From positions 6,820,001-6,884,000 of the forward strand of contig NZ_BAAAYL010000001.1 in assembly GCF_039536205.1 (NCBI RefSeq): DNA of 64,000 nucleotides, written 5' to 3'. The position numbers and the translations under genes were made by a program. The notes below the pieces were generated by a model. It was given only the letters and a program-made list of their open reading frames with translations, made no database searches and was not told the DNA's origin. Positions 52,043 through 61,031 of the stretch are shown here, piece by piece. The stretch comes from Streptomyces sannanensis (GTDB lineage: Bacteria > Actinomycetota > Actinomycetes > Streptomycetales > Streptomycetaceae). The first letter of the stretch is position 1. Every line of letters begins with the position of its first letter.

Positions 52043-53731
52043 TCAGGCCAGGTTCTGCAGGCGGGTCAGCGGCAGGTCGGCGGCGTGGTGGATGTCGACC
52101 GGTCGGCCGTCGACGAGGACCGCGTCGGGCGTGGTGGGCACTTGCACCTTCGGCACGGCGGTGTTGGCGACCATGTCGCCGCGGGTCAGGCCGCGGCTGT
52201 TACGCAGGGCCGTATAGCGCACTCCCTTGGGGAGGGCATCGGCGGAGGCGCGGTCGTCCAGGCATGCCTGGGAGACGAATACCGTGGACAGTCGGCGCGG
52301 AGCCCCGCCCAGGCCGCCGAAGTAGGGCCTCATCACCCGCGGTTGGGTGAGCCGGGTGGAGCCGGAGCCCGATCCCGACAGTCCCCAGGCGACGAAGCCG
52401 GACTTGAGCACCAGCTCCGGCTGCGCGCCGAAAGTGGCGGGGCGCCACAGCACGACGTCGGCGATGCCGCCGGGCCGCAGGGAGCCGACGTCCGAGGCCA
52501 TGCCGTGGGCGATCGCGGGGTTCAGCGTGATCTTGGCAAGGTAGCGCAGCACCCGCTCGTTGTTGACGAAGTCCGGACCGGTCTGCCCGGCCAGGTGGGC
52601 CTGGACGTGGGCGAGCTGCCAGGTACGGCGCGCGGTCTCGGCGATGCGGCCCATGCCCATGGAGTCGGAGTTGACGATGCTGATCGCGCCGAGGTCGTGC
52701 AGGGCGTTCTCGGCGGCGATGGCGTGCTCGCGCACCCGGCTCGCCGCGATGGACACGTCGCTCTCCACCCCGTGGTGGCCGCCGTGGACGGTCATCGTCA
52801 TGGGCAGCAGCTCGGCGACGGTGGCCGGGGTAAGCGGCAGCGTCGGGGTGGTGGAGGAGGGCAGCACGTGCGGATGGGAGACGATCTCCAGCAGGTCGGG
52901 GTGGCCGCCACCGCCCTCGACGTGGTAGGCGTGCACGGTGCGTCCGCGGGTGGCCGAGAGCGTGTCGGCCAGGTAGCCGGACTCATTGAGGGTGTCGGTG
53001 TGCAGGGCGACCGGCAGGTCGGCCTCCTCCGCGACGCCCAGGCAGGTGTCGACGATGCGGGGCGTGGCCCCCCAGTCCTCGTGGATCTTGAAGCCGCCGG
53101 AGCCGGCGAGGACCGCACGCTCCAGCAGCTCCTGCGAGGAGGAGGAGCCGCGGGCGAGGAATGCCACGTTGACCGGGGCGTCGCGCCAGCCCTCGATGAG
53201 GCTGTGCAGGTTGTATGCGGGGTTGGCGCCGACGTCCCACACGCCGCCGATGCCCATGCCGACCATGGTGGTGACGCCGGCGGAGAGCGCCGCGGGCACC
53301 ACCTCGGGGCTGGAGAGGTGGACGTGGGAGTCCACGACCCCGGCCGTGGCGAGGAGCCCCTGGCCGTTGATCATCGCGGTGTGGGAGTCGACCACGAGTT
53401 CGACGCCGTCGTTGTTCTCCGGGTTGCCGGCCCGCCCGGCGCCGACGATCCGGCCGTCCTTGATGCCGATGTTGGTCTTGCGGACGCCGATCAGCGGGTC
53501 CATGACGACCACGCCGAGGATCACCATGTCCAGCGCGCTCTCACGCGGGGCGCGGCCGGCCACGAGCAGGCCGTCGCGGGCGGTTTTGCCGCAGCCGCCG
53601 AGCATTTCCTCGCCGGGCTCGGTGTCGTCGGCCTCCACCCGCACCCACAGGTCGGTGTCGGCCAGCCGGATCCGGTCGCCGGCGGTCGGGCCGTACAGGG
53701 ACGCGTACGCGCGCCGGGGCATCCGGCTCAT
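52043..53731 (-). CDS. ureC: Urease-like alpha subunit
   Basis: 562 residues from ATG 53731. Landmarks: YGPTAGDRIRLADTDLWVRV at the start; DSHVHLSSPEVV for the first metal histidines; K215 in GFKIHEDWGATP, the lysine carbamylated in ureases; HTDTLNESG; HAYHVEGGGGHPD; and SIVNSDSMGMGRIAE with the metal-binding Asp. The mobile flap is not the classical MVCHHLD with its Cys but reads TVHGGHHGVE, and several substrate-pocket residues differ. It overlaps the fused gamma-beta gene by four bases. No ureEFGD accessory genes are nearby, so either activation factors come from elsewhere or the enzyme differs from true urease. Confidence 0.85.
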   Translation of the reverse strand: MSRMPRRAYASLYGPTAGDRIRLADTDLWVRVEADDTEPGEEMLGGCGKTARDGLLVAGRAPRESALDMVILGVVVMDPLIGVRKTNIGIKDGRIVGAGRAGNPENNDGVELVVDSHTAMINGQGLLATAGVVDSHVHLSSPEVVPAALSAGVTTMVGMGIGGVWDVGANPAYNLHSLIEGWRDAPVNVAFLARGSSSSQELLERAVLAGSGGFKIHEDWGATPRIVDTCLGVAEEADLPVALHTDTLNESGYLADTLSATRGRTVHAYHVEGGGGHPDLLEIVSHPHVLPSSTTPTLPLTPATVAELLPMTMTVHGGHHGVESDVSIAASRVREHAIAAENALHDLGAISIVNSDSMGMGRIAETARRTWQLAHVQAHLAGQTGPDFVNNERVLRYLAKITLNPAIAHGMASDVGSLRPGGIADVVLWRPATFGAQPELVLKSGFVAWGLSGSGSGSTRLTQPRVMRPYFGGLGGAPRRLSTVFVSQACLDDRASADALPKGVRYTALRNSRGLTRGDMVANTAVPKVQVPTTPDAVLVDGRPVDIHHAADLPLTRLQNLA

Positions 53732-54312
53732 CGGTTTCCTCCTCGTGCCACCACGGTGACGGTGCGGGTCGCGCCGGGCTCGAACCGGTCCGAGGTCCCG
53801 GCCGGGATGTCCAGCCGGTGGCCGCGGGCAGCCTCGCGGTCGAACTCCAGGGCGGTGTTCGCCTCCTCCAGCGGGAAGTGCGAGGAGACCCACACCGCGC
53901 GGGCGCCCCGGTTGGTGATCTCCAGCTCCTTGCGCGGGCGACCGGGGGCCAGGTCCGTCTCGCCGTCGGCGGCCAGCACGGCGCCGGGGTCGTTCGGCCC
54001 GGCCGGCCCGAACGGGTCGGCGACGTGGACCAGCGTGGAGCCGTGCGGGAAGAGCGCCTCCACCTGAATGCCGGGCACGGTCCCGGCGACTCCCGGCAGC
54101 AGCTGCTCGCGCGGGACGACGTCCCGGGCACGCTCGACGACGGTCTCCAGCGGCACGCCGTCCCAGGCCATCTCCAGGATCTCGTCGCACACCAGGGCGA
54201 TGGCCTCGGTCGCACCGAGCAGGGCGCCGCGGGCCAGCCGCCGCCGTGCGAGCCCGGCGGCCGAGAACAGCGTCAGCCGTTCCTGTTCACGCGGCGTCAA
54301 GTGCATGGGCAT
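53728..54312 (-). CDS. Fused urease gamma-beta subunit
   Basis: 194 residues from ATG 54312 (a second ATG at 54306). The gamma part (about 1-100) has MHLTPREQERLTLFSAAGLA and TEAIALVCDEILEMAWDGVP. The beta part (about 105-194) has PGIQVEALFPHGSTLVHVAD and RKELEITNRGARAVWVSSHF. The fusion is known from some actinobacterial ureases. It overlaps ureC (ATGA). Confidence 0.85.
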   Translation of the reverse strand: MPMHLTPREQERLTLFSAAGLARRRLARGALLGATEAIALVCDEILEMAWDGVPLETVVERARDVVPREQLLPGVAGTVPGIQVEALFPHGSTLVHVADPFGPAGPNDPGAVLAADGETDLAPGRPRKELEITNRGARAVWVSSHFPLEEANTALEFDREAARGHRLDIPAGTSDRFEPGATRTVTVVARGGNR

Positions 54313-54429
54313 TCCTCTAGAGATCGTGCACGGCCCGTTGGCCGCGTGGTGTGGCTGAAGCAGAATGCCCTGCTAGGAGGGCGTGAACAATGCCGAAACG
54401 CTCCGTGCTGGAGCAGTGATAATGGGCAC

Positions 54430-55647
54430 ATGCACAATCCGCCGGATCTTGACGGTCCCTTTCGCGCCCCTGCCGCCCGGCCCGGCGGCGACGGCGGCGC
54501 GTCGGTTCCCCCCGAACTGCGCGCCCTCGTGCGCGACTGCCTGGACCACCTGGACGAGCTGGTCGGGCGCTACGTCCGGGAGGTCTCCGCGTTCGACGAC
54601 TACGAGGCCACGGTCCCGCCCGAGGACCTGCGCGAGGCCGCCCGGGCCTGCTTCGAACTGCTCCTGCGCCTGATCGGCGGCCTGCCGGTGCCCGAGGACC
54701 TGCGCGAGGTCCCGGAGCGGCTGGGCCGCCGCCGCGCCCACCAGGGCGTGCCCCTGGAGCGGCTCCTGCAGGCGGTGCGCATGGATTTCCGTGTGCTGTG
54801 GACCGCGTTCCTGGAACGCACTCGCCCGGAGGACATGCCGCAGCTGACGCGCGGGGCGGTGCGGGTGTGGGAAGCCGTGGAGTTCCACACCGTGCACGTG
54901 CACGCCGCCTACCTGGACCAGGTCGCCGTGCTGGCCCGCGAGCAGGAGCGCGAACAGGCCGCGCTCATGGGCAGGCTGCTGTCCTCGGACGGCCGCGACC
55001 AGCAGCTCGTCGCGCAGGCGGCCACCCTCCTCCAGGTGAACGCGCAGTCGGACTTCGCCGTGGCGGTGGCGCCGCCGGAGTCGCAGCAGGAGCTGCGCAG
55101 GGCCGTCACGGCACGGCTGACGGGCCAGTCCGCCCACCTGCAGCAGCACAACGGCATGCTGGTGCTCGTGGCCAGGCTGCCGCACGGGGCGGACGCGCCC
55201 CCGCCCGCCTGGCTGGACGGCGTGGCATGCGCGGTCGGCCCGGTGGCGCGCGGACTGGCCCGCGTCCCCGACACGGTGCGTGTGACCGAGGCGATTGCCA
55301 CGACGATGGACGGTGGGACGGCGCAGGGCCCGGTGACCCTGGTCGAGGCCTGGATGCCCGTGGCCGCGGGGCGGCTGGGCCCGATCGCGGGGATGCTGGC
55401 CGACTCGGTGCTGTCCGGTCTGGACCGGCTGCCCCCGCACGAGCGCGAGCGCCTGCTGGACACCGTGGTCGCGTACTGCAGGTCCGGGTCGGTCGCGACG
55501 GTCACCCGCGAGCTGTACTGCCACCGCAACACGGTGCTCAACCGGCTGAGCCGGTTCAGCGAGCTGACCGGCCTCCACCCCACCAGGCCGACGGAGGCGG
55601 CCACCGTCCTGTTCGCCCTGCAGTGCGCCCGCAGCCGGACCGTGTGA
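54430..55647 (+). CDS. PucR/CdaR-type transcriptional regulator
   Basis: 405 residues. The N-terminal sensory helical region (LRALVRDCLDHLDELVGRYV, then a FHTVHVHAAYLDQVAVLARE helix) is followed by a GGDEF-like PucR middle and a C-terminal HTH_30 (SVATVTRELYCHRNTVLNRL with LSRFSELTGLHPTRPTEAAT), the CdaR/PucR family signature. It is divergent from the urease genes, with 117 bases between starts, and most probably regulates them. The start at ATG 54430 has no good ribosome site. Confidence 0.85.
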   Translation: MHNPPDLDGPFRAPAARPGGDGGASVPPELRALVRDCLDHLDELVGRYVREVSAFDDYEATVPPEDLREAARACFELLLRLIGGLPVPEDLREVPERLGRRRAHQGVPLERLLQAVRMDFRVLWTAFLERTRPEDMPQLTRGAVRVWEAVEFHTVHVHAAYLDQVAVLAREQEREQAALMGRLLSSDGRDQQLVAQAATLLQVNAQSDFAVAVAPPESQQELRRAVTARLTGQSAHLQQHNGMLVLVARLPHGADAPPPAWLDGVACAVGPVARGLARVPDTVRVTEAIATTMDGGTAQGPVTLVEAWMPVAAGRLGPIAGMLADSVLSGLDRLPPHERERLLDTVVAYCRSGSVATVTRELYCHRNTVLNRLSRFSELTGLHPTRPTEAATVLFALQCARSRTV

Positions 55648-56058
55648 CCACCTGCGGGACGACCGTCCGCGGCGCGGGCCGTCCGTGGGGCCGCAAACCG
55701 GGTCGGGGCGGGTGCGACGAGCGATGGCGGTGCCGGATCCCGGCTCCCTTCAGCCGGGTGTGCCGGGCCGTCTCGCCGGCACCGCTTTCCCGGCCACGCC
55801 GCCCCCCACTCTGATGGAAGCCGCCGACCGTCTCGTACGGGTGTGGCGGGAGGCGGCGGAGATGACCGGGCCCGCTCCCTTCGGAGAGGGGCGGCCAGTG
55901 AGCGGACTGACATGCCGATCTGCCGGACCCCGATGAGGGACTCGACGAACCGGCTCGATGGCCCGCTCTGATCCGCACAGCGCCGGTGATGCACCGACAC
56001 CGGCCCGCCGGTGGCCCGATGGGCTGTCACGTGTGTCGTTGCTCGAGCGACCGCTTGG
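55648..56058. other. No gene recognised
   Basis: About 400 bases between the regulator and the 3' end of the aminotransferase gene. A possible 83-residue frame at 55685-55936 has little support. Confidence 0.4.
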
Positions 56059-57303
56059 CTACGCGATCGGTCTCAGCGGACCCGGGGATGTCGGTGGCGT
56101 GGTGTCCGGGACGGGGATCAGGAATGAGTCATGGGAGGTTTTCGCCTGTTCTCTCGTCAGGGCGTTGGCGATCTTGCGGGCCAGGAGTGGATCGGCCGGA
56201 AGCACGTGTGAGGCGAACCAGCGGGCGGCCGACGGGTCGGGGGACGGTTCGACGAACTCCGCGCCCGCGTAGTCGTCGAGCGGGGGGTCGTAGACGTACC
56301 CGGCGACCACGCCGTGTCTCACCAGACGATCTACGAGGGTGTCGCGGTCGTGGACCAGGAGCGGAACCCGGAAGAGGGGGAGAGGTCCGTCGTGTGCCGT
56401 CGGGTCGCGGAGCGCCGGGGATGCCCAGGCGGTACCCGAGAGCAGCGAGACACCGGCCCTGCGCCGGGTGAGGTCGCCGTCGAGCCGGGCCATCCGCAGC
56501 TCCAACTGCCCGCGGACCAGGGCCCCGTGGCGCGACCGGAAGCCGTGCAGGTCGACGCGCACCCACGGCTCGTACGCTGCCAGGTTCGGCGCCTCGCGCC
56601 CGCAGAGGGCAAGCCGCGGCGCGTGCAGGGCCATGCGGTAGTCGTCGCGTTCGAGCATCCCGAGGCGTTGCATCGTCCGCCACACAGGACGGACCAGGTG
56701 GAGGGTGCGTACGGCTGAACGCGCCAGCGGCCGCAGCGTTGTGGCCAGGTCGTCCTGGAGGCGGCGCGGCACCAGGAGATCGTCGCGCAGCAGCTCCAAC
56801 TCCCGGCGGGTGCGCGCGTCCTCGACAGCGAGGAAACCGCCGGCCATCGCCGCCGCGTGCTTGGACAGGCTGAACGCAGCCGCCTTCCCGAACGTCCCGA
56901 TCGGCTGCCCGTCCACGTGTGTGCCGATCGCGTGCGCCGCGTCCTCGAACAGGGGTATCCCCAACTTCTCGCACCGATTGCGCAGTTCCACGATCCGGTC
57001 CGGCATCCCGTACAGGTTCGTGGTCAGGACGGCGTCCACGCTCCGCCAGGTGGAGTCCGGTACGGCGGCCGGGTCGATGTTGCCGTCCCACGGGGACACC
57101 GGGGCCTGAACCGGGCGCAGCCCGGCCGCGAGCACCACGAAGAGGATCACGTCGTCGTTCACCGGCGACATCAGCACCCGTGCGCCCGGCCGGCACCAGC
57201 GCCGCAGCGCAAGGTACAGGGCCAGCCGTGCCGAGGGCGTGTAGACACATTCGCGTCCGAGCCGCCGCGCCATCGTCGCGGCGAGCCGTGACCCGTACGG
57301 CAT
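56059..57303 (-). CDS. DegT/DnrJ/EryC1-type aminotransferase
   Basis: 414 residues from ATG 57303 (GGAAGG seven bases upstream). The PLP lysine is in SLSKHAAAM, and FEDAAHAIGTHVDGQPIGTF carries the PLP-aspartate, as in DegT-family enzymes of amino-sugar and secondary-metabolite biosynthesis. The C-terminal part is longer than usual and ends in helical Arg-rich segments. No NDP-sugar genes are nearby. Confidence 0.75.
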   Translation of the reverse strand: MPYGSRLAATMARRLGRECVYTPSARLALYLALRRWCRPGARVLMSPVNDDVILFVVLAAGLRPVQAPVSPWDGNIDPAAVPDSTWRSVDAVLTTNLYGMPDRIVELRNRCEKLGIPLFEDAAHAIGTHVDGQPIGTFGKAAAFSLSKHAAAMAGGFLAVEDARTRRELELLRDDLLVPRRLQDDLATTLRPLARSAVRTLHLVRPVWRTMQRLGMLERDDYRMALHAPRLALCGREAPNLAAYEPWVRVDLHGFRSRHGALVRGQLELRMARLDGDLTRRRAGVSLLSGTAWASPALRDPTAHDGPLPLFRVPLLVHDRDTLVDRLVRHGVVAGYVYDPPLDDYAGAEFVEPSPDPSAARWFASHVLPADPLLARKIANALTREQAKTSHDSFLIPVPDTTPPTSPGPLRPIA

Positions 57304-57499
57304 CGTCATCCCTTCCGTCCAGAAGTCGTCCGAGGGACACATACACAGTGCGCTCTCGCGAGCGTCGACCAGGGCAGACCGGGCTTCCGGCAGGGCGGGC
57401 CCTCGCCGTCGCGCCGCCCGCCGTGGGGTGGGGAGGAGGCTGCGTCAGCGGTGGGGGCGACGGGGACGCGGTGCGAAGGCCGGGAGTGGGGAAGCCTGT

Positions 57500-58615
57500 T
57501 CAGCGTGCGCGGGGTCCCGCCCTGCCGGAGTCCACCGGACCCGACGTGCGCAGCGTGCCGACCGTCTTCAGCAGCCGGTCGGCCTGTTCGCGCAGCGCGG
57601 GATGGGCCAGGACCGTGTTCCGCAGGCCGCGCACCGGTCTGCGCCACAGCCGGTGCGCCGTCGCCACCGGGTGGGGGCGGGTCGCGAACCCTTCACCCAC
57701 CCGCAGCTCGCGGGTCTTGAGCCAGTCCTTGTATTCCTTGTCGCCGCGTCCCAGATCCATGAGCCGCACGCCGTGCCGGCCCGCCGCCTCGGCCATCCGA
57801 AGGTGCATGATCAGCCCGGGCGAGTAGTAGCGGAACTCGGGGTCGTACGCGGTGAACCAGGCCGCGAACACCGTGCGCGATCTCGGTCCGAAGTGTGCGG
57901 CCACCGGCCGGTCGCCGGCGTACAGCACCGACAGCACCCCGGTGAAGTGCTCGTCGCGGACCTGGGACAGATGGTTCACCAGGTCGACGATCCACGGCCG
58001 CGCGAACCGGTCCATCCGCCCCGTCCGGCGGTACTGGGCGGACTTCCACTGCATGAGCCTGCGCAGCATCCGCGGGTCGCGCTCGTCGAAGACGAACCGC
58101 ATCTCGCCCAGGTCGCGCCCCAGGCGGCGTTCCTTCTTCAGCGTCGTCTTGGCCAGCCCCGGGTACGTGCCGCGCAGCCACTCCGCGTAGCCGCTGTCAA
58201 CGCACTCCAGGTCGAGCACCGGTGACGCGAACGTCCCCGTGACGTAGCTGCCGAACGGCTTCTGCTCCTCGACGAGGTGGTCGAACTCGAAGATGGACAG
58301 CCCGCAGGCCCGCATTAGTTCCTGCGTGTCCCAGGTGATCCCGGGGCGGTGCACGAGGGCCTGGCAGTCGGAGAGCCCGAGACCGATGGCCCGGCCGACA
58401 CCGAAGGAGTTGCGCTCGTACGGGAAGAAGCCGACGGGCTCCCCGTTCTCACGCAGGACCGCGACCCGCGCCCGACTGCGGTACTGGCCGATGCCGATCG
58501 CGAACTCCGGTGCCAGGAAAGGGTTTGCGTATTCCGGCGACTCGTCCATCGCCCGGTGCCAGGCCCGACGAATTGATGCGCTCAGCTGGTCGGGTCTGTG
58601 GACCGTGATGTCCAT
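57500..58615 (-). CDS. GNAT/CelD-type (FemAB-like) acyltransferase
   Basis: 371 residues. The DYPQLA-type first half (FLAPEFAIGIGQYRSRARVA, GFFPYERNSFGVGRAIGLGL) is followed by the acetyltransf_6 core (AKTTLKKERRLGRDLGEMRF and SVLYAGDRPVAAHFGPRSRT, then YYSPGLIMHLRMAEAAG). CelD-family members are acyltransferases for polysaccharides or cell-wall peptides. It follows the aminotransferase gene with the same orientation. Confidence 0.8.
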   Translation of the reverse strand: MDITVHRPDQLSASIRRAWHRAMDESPEYANPFLAPEFAIGIGQYRSRARVAVLRENGEPVGFFPYERNSFGVGRAIGLGLSDCQALVHRPGITWDTQELMRACGLSIFEFDHLVEEQKPFGSYVTGTFASPVLDLECVDSGYAEWLRGTYPGLAKTTLKKERRLGRDLGEMRFVFDERDPRMLRRLMQWKSAQYRRTGRMDRFARPWIVDLVNHLSQVRDEHFTGVLSVLYAGDRPVAAHFGPRSRTVFAAWFTAYDPEFRYYSPGLIMHLRMAEAAGRHGVRLMDLGRGDKEYKDWLKTRELRVGEGFATRPHPVATAHRLWRRPVRGLRNTVLAHPALREQADRLLKTVGTLRTSGPVDSGRAGPRAR

Positions 58616-59070
58616 CTCAGGCCGACCGCCTTTCCGCCGGTTTCACGAGGGACGTACCGGTCGCGGTACCGGTTGGTAAGGCACGGTGTACTCCGTTGCT
58701 CAAGGATCGCATGGCGATAGCTCCCCGCTCCCCCCTGACACGCTGTGCGCGTCCTGCCGCTCTGCGTTGCCCAAACGTCGCGGGACAGCATGCAAGTTGT
58801 CAAGGCTTGTGCCGCAATGGAAGAGCTGGAGTTCGGGTGGCCCGTGGTTTCGGTGGGTGTGCTGCGGCGGTATCGGCTCGGCGACTCCGACGCGTGGCGG
58901 CGACGTCGGCCTGGTTCCGGCCCGCATGGATCCCGACTCGACAGAGGGCAGGGTCGTACCTGTGTGCGAGGTTGTCGGCTGAGGAAAAGACATGGACTCC
59001 GCGGGCGCTGTCGCGGGACACTGCAGTTCCTGCCTCCCCGTACTCGTACGCACGACCACACAGGGTTGGG
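58616..59070. other. Promoter region, no gene
   Basis: A 455-base stretch with the divergent promoters of the acyltransferase gene and the ABC transporter. No reading frame is convincing. Confidence 0.4.
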
Positions 59071-60882
59071 ATGGGATCTCCTGAATCGCGCGAAGCGCCG
59101 GGCAGGGGCCCGGTGCTCCTCGCACTTCGTCACTACGGACGGGAGTTGGCCCGGCTCCGGTGGCTGACGGTGCCCGCGATGCTGTTGCCGGCGCTGGGCA
59201 ACATCGGCATCAACTACATCGCGCCGCTGCTCGTCGCGAAGCTCGTCGGCCGAATCGCCGACGACGCCGGTCCCGCCATCGGCTCGACGCTGCCCTACGT
59301 CCTCGGCTTCGCCGGCGTTCTGCTGCTCGCGGAGACGCTGTGGCGCATCGGCCTGCACTGCCTGAACCGCCTCGATGCCCTCGGCATCGAGCACCTGTAC
59401 GTGATCGGGATGGACGAACTGTTCGCCAAGGACGCCGCGTTCTTCCACGACAACTTCGCCGGGTCGCTGACCAAGCGGGTCCTGAGCTTCGCCTCCCGCT
59501 TCGAGGAGTTCGTCGACACGCTGACGTTCTCGGTCGTGGGCAGATTCGTGCCGCTGGTGTTCGGGTCGGTGGTCCTCTGGCGCTACGAACCGCTGCTCGT
59601 CGTCGGGCTCCTGGCGATGATCGCTCTGACGGCGCTGTGCGTGGTGCCCCTCATCCGCCGCCGCCAGGCGCTCGTCGGCCAGCGCGAGGAGGCGTTCGCC
59701 CGGGTGTCGGGCCATGTCGCCGACAGCCTGATGAACATGGACACGGTCCGGGCGTTCGCAGCCGAGGAACGCGAGGCCGCCGAGCACCGGTCCCGCGTCG
59801 CGGTGTCGCGGCGGCTCACGCTGCGGTCGTGGGACTACGGCAACCTGCGCATCGACACGCTGGTCGCGCCGATGTCCGTGCTGACCAACGCGCTGGGCCT
59901 GCTGCTCGCGGTCGCGCTGGGCGGGGGCAGGCACGGCGTGGAGGCGGTTGTGGTCGCCTTCACGTACTACACCAACGCGACGCGGATCATGTTCGAGTTC
60001 AACCAGATCTACCGCCGTCTGGAGAGTTCGATGACGGAGGCCGCGCAGTTCACCGAGCTGCTGCTGAAGCCGCCGACCGTGCTCGACCCGGCGTCGCCGG
60101 AGCCGCTGCTGTCCCGGGCCGCCGACGTCCGCTTCGAGCAGGTGACCTTCGCCCACGCGGGCGCGGAGCCGCTCTTCGAAGGCCTCGACCTGGCCGTGCC
60201 CAGTGGAGCGAAGATCGGTCTCGTCGGCCGGTCCGGCGGCGGCAAGACCACGCTCACCCGGCTGCTGCTGCGGATGACGGACATCGACGCAGGCCGGATC
60301 CTGATCGGGGGTCAGGACATCAGCAGGCTGCGCCAGGCCGATCTGCGCAGCCTGATTGCCTACGTGCCGCAGGACCCGGCGATGTTCCACCGCACCCTGC
60401 GGGACAACATCGCGTTCGCCCGGCCGGACGCCACCGACGCCGACCTCCGCCGCGCGGCCGAGGCTGCGCACGTGACGGAGTTCGCCGACGCGCTGCCGGA
60501 CGGATTCGACACCATGGTGGGCGAGCGCGGTGTCAAGCTGTCCGGCGGGCAACGCCAGCGGGTCGCCCTCGCCAGGGCGATCCTGCGCGACGCGCCGATC
60601 CTGCTGCTCGACGAGGCGACCAGCGCCCTGGACTCGGAGAGCGAGATCCTCGTCCAGGAGGCGCTGTGGCGGCTTATGGAGGGGCGTACGGCGCTCGTCG
60701 TGGCGCACCGGCTGAGCACGGTCGCCACCATGGACCGGCTGGTCGTCCTCGACCGCGGGCGGATCGTCGAGCAGGGCACGCACCAGGAGCTGCTCGTGTC
60801 GGGCGGCGCCTACGCGAAGCTGTGGCAGCACCAGTCGGGCGGCTTCCTCGACGACACCCCCGCGCGGGCCGACCTGCACTGA
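59071..60882 (+). CDS. ABC exporter (fused membrane-ATPase)
   Basis: 603 residues from ATG 59071 (weak ribosome site GGGTTGGG). Six membrane helices in about 1-300 (type I exporter: LGNIGINYIAPLLVAKLVGR and others), then the ATPase with Walker A GRSGGGKTTL at about 385, Q-loop YVPQDPAMF, signature LSGGQRQRVALARAIL, Walker B ILLLDEATSALD and H-loop VAHRLST. It exports a lipid, peptide or small molecule. The aminotransferase and acyltransferase genes beside it suggest it moves their product. Confidence 0.85.
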   Translation: MGSPESREAPGRGPVLLALRHYGRELARLRWLTVPAMLLPALGNIGINYIAPLLVAKLVGRIADDAGPAIGSTLPYVLGFAGVLLLAETLWRIGLHCLNRLDALGIEHLYVIGMDELFAKDAAFFHDNFAGSLTKRVLSFASRFEEFVDTLTFSVVGRFVPLVFGSVVLWRYEPLLVVGLLAMIALTALCVVPLIRRRQALVGQREEAFARVSGHVADSLMNMDTVRAFAAEEREAAEHRSRVAVSRRLTLRSWDYGNLRIDTLVAPMSVLTNALGLLLAVALGGGRHGVEAVVVAFTYYTNATRIMFEFNQIYRRLESSMTEAAQFTELLLKPPTVLDPASPEPLLSRAADVRFEQVTFAHAGAEPLFEGLDLAVPSGAKIGLVGRSGGGKTTLTRLLLRMTDIDAGRILIGGQDISRLRQADLRSLIAYVPQDPAMFHRTLRDNIAFARPDATDADLRRAAEAAHVTEFADALPDGFDTMVGERGVKLSGGQRQRVALARAILRDAPILLLDEATSALDSESEILVQEALWRLMEGRTALVVAHRLSTVATMDRLVVLDRGRIVEQGTHQELLVSGGAYAKLWQHQSGGFLDDTPARADLH

Positions 60883-61031
60883 ACGCGAGCCCGGCGGGTC
60901 CGTCGCACTGGGCCGTGGAGCTCGTGACGCAGGTCGGGGCCGCCGAAACCCGCGAGGCGGCGCCGCGGCGCGGCAGTACCAGGAGCCGATCCGCCGAGCC
61001 GACCCCTGACACCGGCGGTCCGCGGATCCTC

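Noticed and set aside
50172..52217. A 681-codon plus-strand frame opposite the amidohydrolase
   Set aside because: It is an antisense shadow; the minus strand has clear metal-binding motifs and an operon overlap.
55685..55936. 83-codon frame after the PucR-type gene
   Set aside because: No ribosome site of note, no domain, and Arg/Pro/Gly-rich composition typical of non-coding frames in high-GC DNA.
58582..60879. A 765-codon open frame on the minus strand opposite the ABC exporter
   Set aside because: It is the antisense shadow of a real ABC transporter with all ATPase motifs. The minus frame has no recognisable domain and owes its length to GC-rich third positions.
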